Assembly: GCF_000429785.1 (NCBI RefSeq)
Contig: NZ_AUCN01000009.1
Span: 310,001 to 374,000 of the forward strand
Direction of reading: 5' to 3'
Length of the DNA: 64,000 nucleotides
DNA from: Chitinibacter tainanensis DSM 15459
GTDB lineage: Bacteria > Pseudomonadota > Gammaproteobacteria > Burkholderiales > Chitinibacteraceae
The notes below the pieces were generated by a model, which was not told the DNA's origin, did not search any database, and saw only the letters and a program-made list of their open reading frames with translations. Shown piece after piece: positions 57,635-64,000 of this stretch. A program made the translations under genes and the position numbers. Position 1 is the stretch's first letter. Every line of letters begins with the position of its first letter.

Positions 57635-58954
57635 ATGACGCAGCCTCAATCGTGTGGCGTGTATTGGTTTCGGCAAGATTTACGCCTGCACGATCAGCCT
57701 GCGCTCACTGCGGCGCTGGCGGCTTGCCCGCAAGTGGTGCCCGTGTGGGTGTGGCCTGATAACCCCACTACCGCTTGGGGCTTTGCTCGCCATAGTGGGC
57801 TGAAATTGCGTTATCTGGCCGACACGGCGCTGGATTTGCGCCAGCGGCTGCGTGCGCTGGGTAGTGATTTGCTGATTCTGGCCGGCCCGCCCGCTGCTGC
57901 GCTGGCCCAGCTGCAAGCCCAACTACGGGCGCAAGGCTGGCCTTGTCAGCTCTGGTGCGAGGAGATTGCCGCGCCGGACGAAGAAGCCGAGCTGCAGGCC
58001 GCGCGCGCGGCGGGCTGGCAAGTGCACTCGCACTGGCAATCGGGTCTGTTTGCGCTGGCCGATTTACCATTTCGCCCGGATAGCTTGCCGCAGGTATTTA
58101 CCCCTTTTCGGCAATTATTGGCGCGCACCGGTTGCGAACCTGCCGCGCCTGTGGCGCCGATCAGCGCGCTACCGGCGCTGCCGGCCTGGACGGCGCAAGT
58201 GCCGCAATTTGATTTAGCCGCCTGGCGCGAGAGCCACCCGGCCGCGCCAGACCCGCGCGCCGCGCTGCGCTTTGATCTGCCCGAGTTTGTCGCTGGAGAA
58301 AGCGCGGCCCTGCGCTATTTGCAGGCCTATCTCGCCAGCGAATTGCCCACCCACTACAAGCAAACGCGTAATGGCCTGCTGGGCGCGGCGTATTCCAGCA
58401 AATGGTCGGCTTGGCTGGCCAGCGGGGCGCTGTCGGTGCGGCAGATTTATGCGGGGCTGGCGGCGCGCGAGCAAGCGCGTGGCGCAGATGAAGGCAGCGA
58501 ATGGCTGTATTTCGAGCTGCTGTGGCGCGAGTATTTTCGCCATTTGCACCGCCAGCATGGGCGGCGTTTGTACCGCGCCAGCGGCTTAAACCCTAGTGCC
58601 CCTGCACCCACCCATGATCCAGCCCGCTTTGCCCACTGGTGCGAGGGGCAAACTGGCCAGCCTTTTATCGATGCCGGCATGCGTGAGCTGCGGCTGACGG
58701 GCTATTTATCCAATCGGCTGCGGCAGAATGTGGCGAGCTATTTCGTGCATGATTTGGGCGGCGATTGGCGCGCTGGCGCGGCGTGGTTTGAAGCGCAACT
58801 GGTCGATTACGATGTTTACAGCAATCAGGGCAACTGGCTATATCTGGCGGGTCGCGGCACCGATCCGCGCGCCGGGCGGCGGTTTAATCCGCTCAAGCAG
58901 GCGCATGACTATGACCGCGCGGGTGACTATCAGCGCTGCTGGGCGGCTGGCTAA
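57635..58954 (+). CDS. Cryptochrome DASH
   Basis: The 439-residue product has the N-terminal alpha/beta domain (about 1-130; GVYWFRQDLRLHDQPAL) and a helical FAD domain whose final part is diagnostic of DASH proteins: RQNVASYFVHDLGGDWRAGA, then DYDVYSNQGNWLYLAGRG and DPRAGRRFNPLKQA. DASH proteins bind FAD and a folate antenna and repair dimers in single-stranded or looped DNA; some also sense light. It is the third of the tandem photolyase-family genes. No ribosome site stronger than GGGG precedes the ATG. Confidence 0.92.
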   Translation: MTQPQSCGVYWFRQDLRLHDQPALTAALAACPQVVPVWVWPDNPTTAWGFARHSGLKLRYLADTALDLRQRLRALGSDLLILAGPPAAALAQLQAQLRAQGWPCQLWCEEIAAPDEEAELQAARAAGWQVHSHWQSGLFALADLPFRPDSLPQVFTPFRQLLARTGCEPAAPVAPISALPALPAWTAQVPQFDLAAWRESHPAAPDPRAALRFDLPEFVAGESAALRYLQAYLASELPTHYKQTRNGLLGAAYSSKWSAWLASGALSVRQIYAGLAAREQARGADEGSEWLYFELLWREYFRHLHRQHGRRLYRASGLNPSAPAPTHDPARFAHWCEGQTGQPFIDAGMRELRLTGYLSNRLRQNVASYFVHDLGGDWRAGAAWFEAQLVDYDVYSNQGNWLYLAGRGTDPRAGRRFNPLKQAHDYDRAGDYQRCWAAG

Positions 58955-58960
58955 CTAGCG

Positions 58961-59350
58961 CTACCAGCGGGCAAAACCGTATTGAATGCTCAAAATCCCC
59001 AGCCAGGTGAGCAGCAGCGAGCCGCACACATGTAGGGCGATGGTGCCCAGCGCCAGCGTGTATTCGCCGCGTAGCAGCATACTGGTGGTTTCGGCGGAGA
59101 AAGTCGAAAAGGTGGTCAAGCCGCCGAGAAAACCGGTGGTGACCATCAGGCGTAATTCGGGGCTCAGCACGCCAGTTTGGCTAAACAGCCCCAGCGCAAT
59201 GCCCATCAGATAGCCGCCCAGCCAGTTGGCGCTTAGCGTGCCCAGCGGAATCCCCGCCAGCATGGGGTTGAGCGCTAAGCCCAGCACCCAGCGCAACCAC
59301 GCGCCTGCCGCCGCGCCAACGCCGATCAAGGCACAAGCCAGTAGATTCAT
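58961..59350 (-). CDS. crcB: Fluoride-specific ion channel CrcB/Fluc
   Basis: CrcB/Fluc is a dual-topology dimeric channel that lets fluoride leave the cell. The 129-residue product has four membrane helices with [24 protein letters not shown] and [16 protein letters not shown], all family hallmarks (pore Asn, central Na-site Gly-Thr-Thr). The length is typical. I see no fluoride riboswitch upstream. The gene converges on the DASH gene with only 6 nt between. Confidence 0.96.
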   Translation of the reverse strand: MNLLACALIGVGAAAGAWLRWVLGLALNPMLAGIPLGTLSANWLGGYLMGIALGLFSQTGVLSPELRLMVTTGFLGGLTTFSTFSAETTSMLLRGEYTLALGTIALHVCGSLLLTWLGILSIQYGFARW

Positions 59351-59390
59351 CGTTTTTTCCGCGCAAAAAAGCAGATTATACGCCGACCGC

Positions 59391-60278
59391 TTAGCTTGGC
59401 TGCGCCGCGCGCAAACGCGCCAGCGGATTAAAGCCGGTGACCAAGGCCGTCCCCAGCAAAATAATCAGGCCACCGGCCAGCGTATTGCTGCCGATATGCT
59501 CGCCCAGCAGCAAAGCCCCCCACAGCACCCCAAAGATTGGAATCAAAAACGTCACCGTTAGCGTCGAGGCGGCGCCAATATCGCGCACCAGACGGAAATA
59601 CAGCAAATACGCCACGCCGGTACAGAGTATCGCCAGCGCCAGCACCGCGCCCCACACCAGCGGGGTTGGGCTGCCCGCCGGGCTACTGACGGTAAGGAGT
59701 GGCAACACCAGCAAAGTGGCGCCCCACATACTGCCGTGCGCACTCTGAAACGGCGCGAGGTGGCTGGCCTTGAGTTTGGCATAGCTACTGGCCAGGCCGT
59801 AACACAGCGTGGCGCCGAGGCAGGCGCCAATCGCCCAAGCTGCGCCGGGCTGGCCGCTTACCCGATCAAACCCCACCAGCACCGCGACGCCCAGCATGCC
59901 GAGCAGAAGGCCGAGCATCACGCTGCGCGCGGGCAAACGCCGCTGCAAGCTGGCCATAATAATCGCCCCCCAGATCGGCGCGGTGGCATTCAAAATCGAC
60001 ATCAGCGAAGCATTCAGTTGGCGGGCGGCAAAGCCATACGCCAGAAATGGCAAGGCCGTATTCAATAGCCCCAGCACCAGAAAATGCCGCCATTCCCCCA
60101 ATGGCAAATCCTGCCGCAGCAGCGCTGCCACGGCGCCAAGAAACAGCGCCGCAAAGCCAATCCGCCCCGCAATCAGCCACGCCGGCCCCAGTGTCGGTAC
60201 GGCCACGCGCAAAAACAAAAACGATGCGCCCCAGATGGCGGCAAGCAACAAGAGTTGGCTGAGGTGACGTAAGGGCAT
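59391..60278 (-). CDS. EamA-family (DMT superfamily) metabolite transporter
   Basis: The 295-residue product has ten membrane helices in two EamA repeats (about 5-140 and 150-290). [20 protein letters not shown] opens the first; [21 protein letters not shown] is the conserved ninth-helix segment. Such carriers move amino acids or other small metabolites, usually outward; the substrate is unknown. The start at 60276-60278 matches family members; an in-frame ATG at 60306-60308 would add ten residues. Neither has a good ribosome site. Confidence 0.9.
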   Translation of the reverse strand: MPLRHLSQLLLLAAIWGASFLFLRVAVPTLGPAWLIAGRIGFAALFLGAVAALLRQDLPLGEWRHFLVLGLLNTALPFLAYGFAARQLNASLMSILNATAPIWGAIIMASLQRRLPARSVMLGLLLGMLGVAVLVGFDRVSGQPGAAWAIGACLGATLCYGLASSYAKLKASHLAPFQSAHGSMWGATLLVLPLLTVSSPAGSPTPLVWGAVLALAILCTGVAYLLYFRLVRDIGAASTLTVTFLIPIFGVLWGALLLGEHIGSNTLAGGLIILLGTALVTGFNPLARLRAAQPS

Positions 60279-60416
60279 AGTGGGATTCGCAGCGAGGGAT
60301 AAAGGCATTGTGCGCCGGTATAGGCCGATTGCCTAGGCAGGCGCTGAGCTACATGGTTAGCAGACTTATATTGGGGCCTTGCGTTGGCCATTCGTCTGCG
60401 GGTGGATGCAAACAAA

Positions 60417-60436
60417 AGCCCGCCAAAAGGCGGGCT
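60417..60436 (-). terminator. Terminator after cysG
   Basis: AGCCCGCC / GGCGGGCT with an AAAA loop, followed on the minus strand by a T-rich tract. It ends the cysG transcript about 40 nt past its stop. Confidence 0.8.
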
Positions 60437-60474
60437 GATTGATGCGCTTGCTCGTAACCGATGCAGACTGCGCT

Positions 60475-61878
60475 TTAGCTCGCCGCTTCCTGGCGCCAAT
60501 TCAGCTGCCCGTGCAGCTCCACCACATGGCCGATGATGAGTAGGGCTGGTGGCTTGATGGCAGCGCAGTGGATGTCGGCGGCGAGGGTGGCGAGCTGGCT
60601 GATCACCACGCGTTGCTGCGGGGTGGTGGCACGCTCGATAATCGCAACGGGGGTATTGGCCTCACGGCCATGCTGGATAAGCTGTTCGGCAATATACCCC
60701 GCTTGCGCTACACCCATATACACCACGACGGTTTCTTGCGGATTCACAAGGCGCGCCCAATCTAGCTCCAGTTTATCCGCCTCGCTCTCTGTGGCGCGCC
60801 GGTGGCCGGTAACAAAGGTGACCGATTGCGCATAATCGCGGTGCGTGAGCGGAATGCCGGCATAGCAAGAGGCGCCGGCGGCCGAAGTGATACCGGGCAC
60901 CACTTCAAATGGAATCTCCGCCGCGGCCAGCTCGGCAATTTCTTCGCCGCCGCGGCCAAAGATAAATGGATCGCCCCCCTTGAGGCGCAGCACTTTATTG
61001 CCAGCTTGCGCCAATCGCACCAGCAGCTGGTTGATTTCTTCTTGCGGCAGAGCGTGGTTGCTGGCCTTTTTGCCGACATACACACGCTCGGCATCGCGGC
61101 GTACCAGCTCCATAATCGCCGGCGACACCAGATTATCGTACAGCACCACATCGGCTTGCTGCATCAGCCGCAGCGCCCGGAAGGTCAGCAGATCAGGGTT
61201 GCCCGGGCCGCTGCCCACTAGATAGACCGCGCCGCGCACCGGCGGCTGGCCGCTATGCAGGGCGTCTTCCAGCGCGCTGCGGGCCGCGGTCACTTGGCCG
61301 GCAAAGACCTGATCGGGGATCGGGCCCGCCAGCACGTTTTCCCAAAATTCCCGTCGGGCGGCCGGATCAGGCAGTTTTTCTTTCGCCAGGAGGCGCAGCT
61401 CGCTCCCCAGCCGGGCCAAGTCGCCCCAGCCATGCGGGATGAGCGCTTCGAGCTGGGCGCGCAGATGCCGCGCCAGCACCGGTACCCCACCGCCCGTGGA
61501 AAGCGCGATCGTCAGCGGGGCGCGATCAACAATCGCCGGGGTGATAAAGCGGCTATGCGCCGGGTCATCCACGGCATTGACCAAAATGCCCGCGGATTCG
61601 CAGGCAGCAAATACGGCCTGATTGACCGCCGGCTGATCGGTGGCGGCAATCACCAGCCGCATGCCGACGATGTGGCTGAGTGAAAACTCACCGGGCCGCC
61701 AGTTCAGCCGGCCGGCGCGTACTTCGGCTAGAAGTTCATCGCAGATTTGCGGCGCGACCACGGTAAGGTCGGCGCCGGCGCTGGCTAGCAGGCGCATTTT
61801 GCGCAGCGCGATTTCCCCGCCGCCAACCAGCAGACAGGGTTGTTGTTTCAAATTCAGAAAGAGGGGGAAATAGTCCAT
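60475..61878 (-). CDS. cysG: Sirohaem synthase CysG (dehydrogenase/ferrochelatase plus uroporphyrinogen-III methyltransferase)
   Basis: CysG makes sirohaem from uroporphyrinogen III in three steps. The 467-residue product is the fused form. The N-terminal Met8-like part (about 1-205) has the NAD motif CLLVGGGEIALRK. The C-terminal SUMT methyltransferase (about 215-460) has VYLVGSGPGNPDLLT, GDPFIFGRGGEE and the GITSAAGA segment. The start at 61876-61878 (MDYFPLFLNL) matches homologues; the upstream extension is low in conservation signs. Sirohaem serves sulphite and nitrite reductases, none of which is in the window. Confidence 0.96.
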   Translation of the reverse strand: MDYFPLFLNLKQQPCLLVGGGEIALRKMRLLASAGADLTVVAPQICDELLAEVRAGRLNWRPGEFSLSHIVGMRLVIAATDQPAVNQAVFAACESAGILVNAVDDPAHSRFITPAIVDRAPLTIALSTGGGVPVLARHLRAQLEALIPHGWGDLARLGSELRLLAKEKLPDPAARREFWENVLAGPIPDQVFAGQVTAARSALEDALHSGQPPVRGAVYLVGSGPGNPDLLTFRALRLMQQADVVLYDNLVSPAIMELVRRDAERVYVGKKASNHALPQEEINQLLVRLAQAGNKVLRLKGGDPFIFGRGGEEIAELAAAEIPFEVVPGITSAAGASCYAGIPLTHRDYAQSVTFVTGHRRATESEADKLELDWARLVNPQETVVVYMGVAQAGYIAEQLIQHGREANTPVAIIERATTPQQRVVISQLATLAADIHCAAIKPPALLIIGHVVELHGQLNWRQEAAS

Positions 61879-62121
61879 GGGCATCTCGGGCGGTGAGCCG
61901 CCATTGTCGCGCATGCCGGCGGCGGCGCGTGGTTTTCCGGGGCGATTTTGATCTAGATCGTTTTTGCTCAAGGTGAATTATGCCATGCTGCTCGCCAGCA
62001 CAATCGCAAAGCTGCGCGTGCAACGCGCACCGCGGCCCTTGTGCCGGCCTTGTCTTTACAATTTATGCATGCGCAGCCACTGCGCCGGGCCAGTTGAATT
62101 GATCAAAACAGGAGATCTGCC

Positions 62122-62439
62122 ATGAAAGGGATAAGCAGCACCGTACTGGCCGGGGTGGCCATGGGACTGATTGCCGCCGCGAGCCATGCCGCGGGGGTAG
62201 AAGATGTGATGAAGGCCAAGGCCTGTTTTGCCTGCCATGCGGTCGATAAAAAACTGGTCGGCCCCGCGTATAAGGAAGTGGCGGCCAAATACAAAGGCGA
62301 CAAAGCCGCAGTGAGCAAGCTGGCGACCAAGATTCAAAAAGGAGGAGCAGGGGTGTGGGGGCAAGTGCCGATGCCTGCTAATGCGGTGACTGAAGCCGAG
62401 GCCAAACAGATGGCCGAATGGGTATTGGCCCGAAAATAA
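62122..62439 (+). CDS. Small soluble class I cytochrome c (c551/c552 type)
   Basis: The 105-residue product has a signal peptide (about 1-24, ending SHA), one haem site CFACH (C35, C38, H39) and the axial methionine M84 in GQVPMPAN. GPAYKEVAAKYKG is the typical segment after the haem. It is a periplasmic electron carrier, likely from the bc1 complex (petABC in this window) to a terminal oxidase or nitrite reductase. The start follows AGGAG, and a terminator follows the stop. Confidence 0.95.
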   Translation: MKGISSTVLAGVAMGLIAAASHAAGVEDVMKAKACFACHAVDKKLVGPAYKEVAAKYKGDKAAVSKLATKIQKGGAGVWGQVPMPANAVTEAEAKQMAEWVLARK

Positions 62440-62460
62440 AACTCACCTGCAACACACTGA

Positions 62461-62487
62461 CCCCGGCCCGCTGCCGGGGTTTTTTTC
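62461..62487 (+). terminator. Terminator after the cytochrome c gene
   Basis: CCCCGGC / GCCGGGG with a 5-nt loop and a run of eight T. Confidence 0.92.
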
Positions 62488-62591
62488 GTCTGGCGTGAAT
62501 GCATTGCGCGCTGGCTAGGGCAACGCAGCCACTGCCATTGAGGCGGGTTTTCGCGCATACTGGCAGCTTGAGTGTGCCGTGGAGCTAAGCC

Positions 62592-63506
62592 ATGCTGATT
62601 CGCCGCCCGACCGATATTGCCCCTTCTGAAATTACCCCGCAGGCGCAGTATTTGCGCCGGCGCGAGTTTATGGCGCTGGCTGCGGCCACGCCGCTCTTGG
62701 CCGGCGAAGCGCTGGCGGCGCTCACTGGCAAACCCAGCCCGTTTTCCACCACCGAGGCGCTGAACACTCGCCAGCAAATTACCAGCTACAACAATTTTTA
62801 CGAGTTTGGCACCAGCAAGGAAGACCCGGCCGCCAATGCGCAGCGGCTGAAAACCAGCCCTTGGCAGGTGGCGGTCGAAGGCGAGGCGCTCAAGCCCAAA
62901 GTCTTTGGGCTGGAAGAAATTCTGAAACTGGCGCCACTGGAAGAGCGGATTTATCGCCTGCGCTGTGTCGAAGGCTGGTCGATGGTGATTCCGTGGATTG
63001 GTATCCCGCTGGCGAGTTTACTCAAAGTGGTGCAGCCTACTGGCAAAGCCAAATTCGTCGCCTTCGAAACCCTGCTCGATCCGCAGCAAATGCCCGGCCA
63101 GCGTACGCGCGTGCTGGATTGGCCGTATAAGGAAGGGCTGCGGATCGATGAGGCATTGCACCCGCTCACACTGCTAGCGGTTGGCCTGTATGGCGAGGTG
63201 CTACCCAAGCAAAATGGCGCGCCGATTCGCTTGGTGGTGCCGTGGAAATATGGCTTTAAGAGCATTAAATCGATTGTGCGGATCCGCTTGCAGGAAACCC
63301 AGCCGCCCACCAGCTGGAATCTGGCCGCGCCCAATGAATATGGCTTTTACTCCAATGTGAACCCGGCCGTGGCGCACCCGCGCTGGAGCCAGGCCACCGA
63401 GCGGCGCATTGGCGAGTTTTTCAAACGCAAAACCCTGCCATTTAATGGCTATGGCGAGCAGGTGGCGGGCTTGTATCGCGGGATGGATTTGCAGAAATTC
63501 TTTTAA
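62592..63506 (+). CDS. msrP: Methionine sulphoxide reductase catalytic subunit MsrP (molybdoenzyme)
   Basis: MsrP reduces methionine sulphoxide in periplasmic proteins using a molybdopterin cofactor. The 304-residue product has a twin-arginine signal ([15 protein letters not shown], about 22-36). The molybdenum ligand is C125 in [13 protein letters not shown], and [18 protein letters not shown] is the pterin-binding part. The length and C-terminus fit the MsrP/YedY family. The membrane partner msrQ begins just downstream across repeat copy j. Confidence 0.97.
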   Translation: MLIRRPTDIAPSEITPQAQYLRRREFMALAAATPLLAGEALAALTGKPSPFSTTEALNTRQQITSYNNFYEFGTSKEDPAANAQRLKTSPWQVAVEGEALKPKVFGLEEILKLAPLEERIYRLRCVEGWSMVIPWIGIPLASLLKVVQPTGKAKFVAFETLLDPQQMPGQRTRVLDWPYKEGLRIDEALHPLTLLAVGLYGEVLPKQNGAPIRLVVPWKYGFKSIKSIVRIRLQETQPPTSWNLAAPNEYGFYSNVNPAVAHPRWSQATERRIGEFFKRKTLPFNGYGEQVAGLYRGMDLQKFF

Positions 63507-63512
63507 TTGGCG

Positions 63513-63561
63513 GGGTATGAGCCAGTAATGTTGTTAAATCATGATTTAGCGGGCAATACCC
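63513..63561 (+). repeat. 49-bp GGGTAT/ATACCC element, copy j
   Basis: Exactly 49 bp with intact GGGTAT and ATACCC ends, between msrP and msrQ. The centre holds a perfect 14-bp palindrome, TAAATCATGATTTA. The likely msrQ ATG (63528) lies inside it. Confidence 0.87.
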
Positions 63562-64000
63562 CACTATTGTATCGCTGTCTACAGCATAAGGCCTGCTGGT
63601 GGCTGCTCTTGCTGACGCCTTTGCTGCGCATGGTGTGGCTGGTGCTGCAGGGCGAGCTCGTGAACCCGATTGAATTTATCACCCACAGCACCGGCACTTG
63701 GGCGCTGAGTTTGCTGTGCGCCACCTTGGCCATCACACCGCTGCGCCAGCTGAGCGGCTGGGCGGGTTGGCAGCGCTATCGGCGTTTGCTGGGGCTGTTT
63801 GCGTTTTTTTATGCCTGCCTGCACTGGCTGACTTATTTGTGGCTGGATCAGTTTTTTGCGCTGGACGCGATCGTGGCAGATCTGGTGAAGCGGCCATTTA
63901 TTTTGCTGGGGATGCTGGCGTTTACCTTATTGCTACCGCTGGCGATCACTTCAACCCAAGGCTGGATGCGGCGACTAAAGCGCCGTTGGGGGCTACTGCA
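63528..64000 (+). CDS. msrQ: Methionine sulphoxide reductase haem-binding subunit MsrQ (partial, runs off the window)
   Basis: MsrQ is the b-type haem membrane protein that feeds electrons to MsrP. The open frame continues past the right edge. About 157 residues are visible, with membrane helices and NPIEFITHSTGTWALSLLC, which is characteristic of MsrQ. Another helix follows (FAFFYACLHWLTYLW) with a likely haem histidine. The start is uncertain: ATG 63528 lies inside repeat copy j and would make its right half coding; TTG 63567 just after the repeat is the alternative. Neither has a clear ribosome site. Confidence 0.9.
   Translation, partial: MLLNHDLAGNTPLLYRCLQHKACWWLLLLTPLLRMVWLVLQGELVNPIEFITHSTGTWALSLLCATLAITPLRQLSGWAGWQRYRRLLGLFAFFYACLHWLTYLWLDQFFALDAIVADLVKRPFILLGMLAFTLLLPLAITSTQGWMRRLKRRWGLL

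Noticed and set aside
59351-59390. Fluoride riboswitch before crcB
   Set aside because: The 40-nt gap is too short and shows none of the expected conserved elements.
60301-60370. CGGTATAGGCC... as a possible further copy of the 49-bp element
   Set aside because: The right end lacks ATAC at the required position and the internal TT is missing; the match is limited to the first few bases.

Overview
The window is a dense, mostly chromosomal stretch of a Gram-negative betaproteobacterium, probably of the order Neisseriales (a Chitinibacteraceae- or Chromobacteriaceae-like organism). This is an inference from gene order: lptCAB-rpoN-hpf-ptsN-hprK-rapZ, sspAB beside petABC, a bc1 complex, NtrBC, LPS export genes and a two-gene EtfBA system. 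I see no rRNA, tRNA, CRISPR array, prophage or complete insertion sequence.

Layout. 1-7.5 kb: tail of an rRNA methyltransferase, sspBA, rnk, the cytochrome bc1 operon petABC, a Nif3-like protein with a small lipoprotein, and a divergent HtrA-type protease. 7.5-18.9 kb: a Kef-type transporter, then a long rightward run for KDO synthesis and LPS export (kdsD, kdsC, lptC, lptA, lptB), sigma-54 with the nitrogen-PTS/RapZ module (rpoN, hpf, ptsN, hprK, rapZ), and three small genes ending in ubiX. 19-27.9 kb: MATE pump, dtd, asd, the electron-transfer flavoprotein branch (etfQO divergent from etfB-etfA-fpr) and a STAS protein. 28-35.5 kb: nitrogen control (ntrC, ntrB, a DUF4124 protein, glnA with a near-consensus sigma-54 promoter and NtrC site), a SelW-like protein, a HAD phosphatase and a MASE1-GGDEF cyclase. 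35.5-46.9 kb: rhodanese, aroE, mtgA, and a six-gene signalling operon: CHASE2 Ser/Thr kinase, PP2C phosphatase, FHA protein, metallo-beta-lactamase-fold hydrolase, GAF/GspE-type ATPase, and GAF/HD-GYP phosphodiesterase. 46.9-53.5 kb: recR, ybaB, dnaX, a small oxidoreductase-like protein, dacB, guaA. 53.5-64 kb: a gene-poor stretch with a possible 33-residue membrane peptide and an orphan terminator, three different photolyase/cryptochrome genes with a DUF2256 gene, crcB, an EamA transporter, cysG, a cytochrome c, and msrP with the start of msrQ.

The most unusual signal is a family of ten interspersed repeats, each aligning without gaps over 49 bp. All are intergenic or at gene edges. They begin with GGGTAT and end with ATACCC or a close variant. 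The ends, the length and an internal TT at positions 34-35 are conserved, but the rest of the interior is variable and AT-rich. Several copies touch stop codons (kdsD, aroE), start codons (recR, msrQ, the first photolyase) or sit between co-directional genes. I do not recognise this family from any described element.

Functional links: rpoN, ntrB/ntrC and glnA make a near-complete nitrogen-regulation circuit within the window. Cyclic-di-GMP synthesis (GGDEF) and breakdown (HD-GYP) are both present, the latter tied to Ser/Thr phosphorylation. Most operons are tightly packed, with ATGA or similar overlaps (nif3/lipoprotein, lptA/lptB, etfB/etfA, the Gx transporter/ubiX, HAD/SelW, the kinase/PP2C pair).
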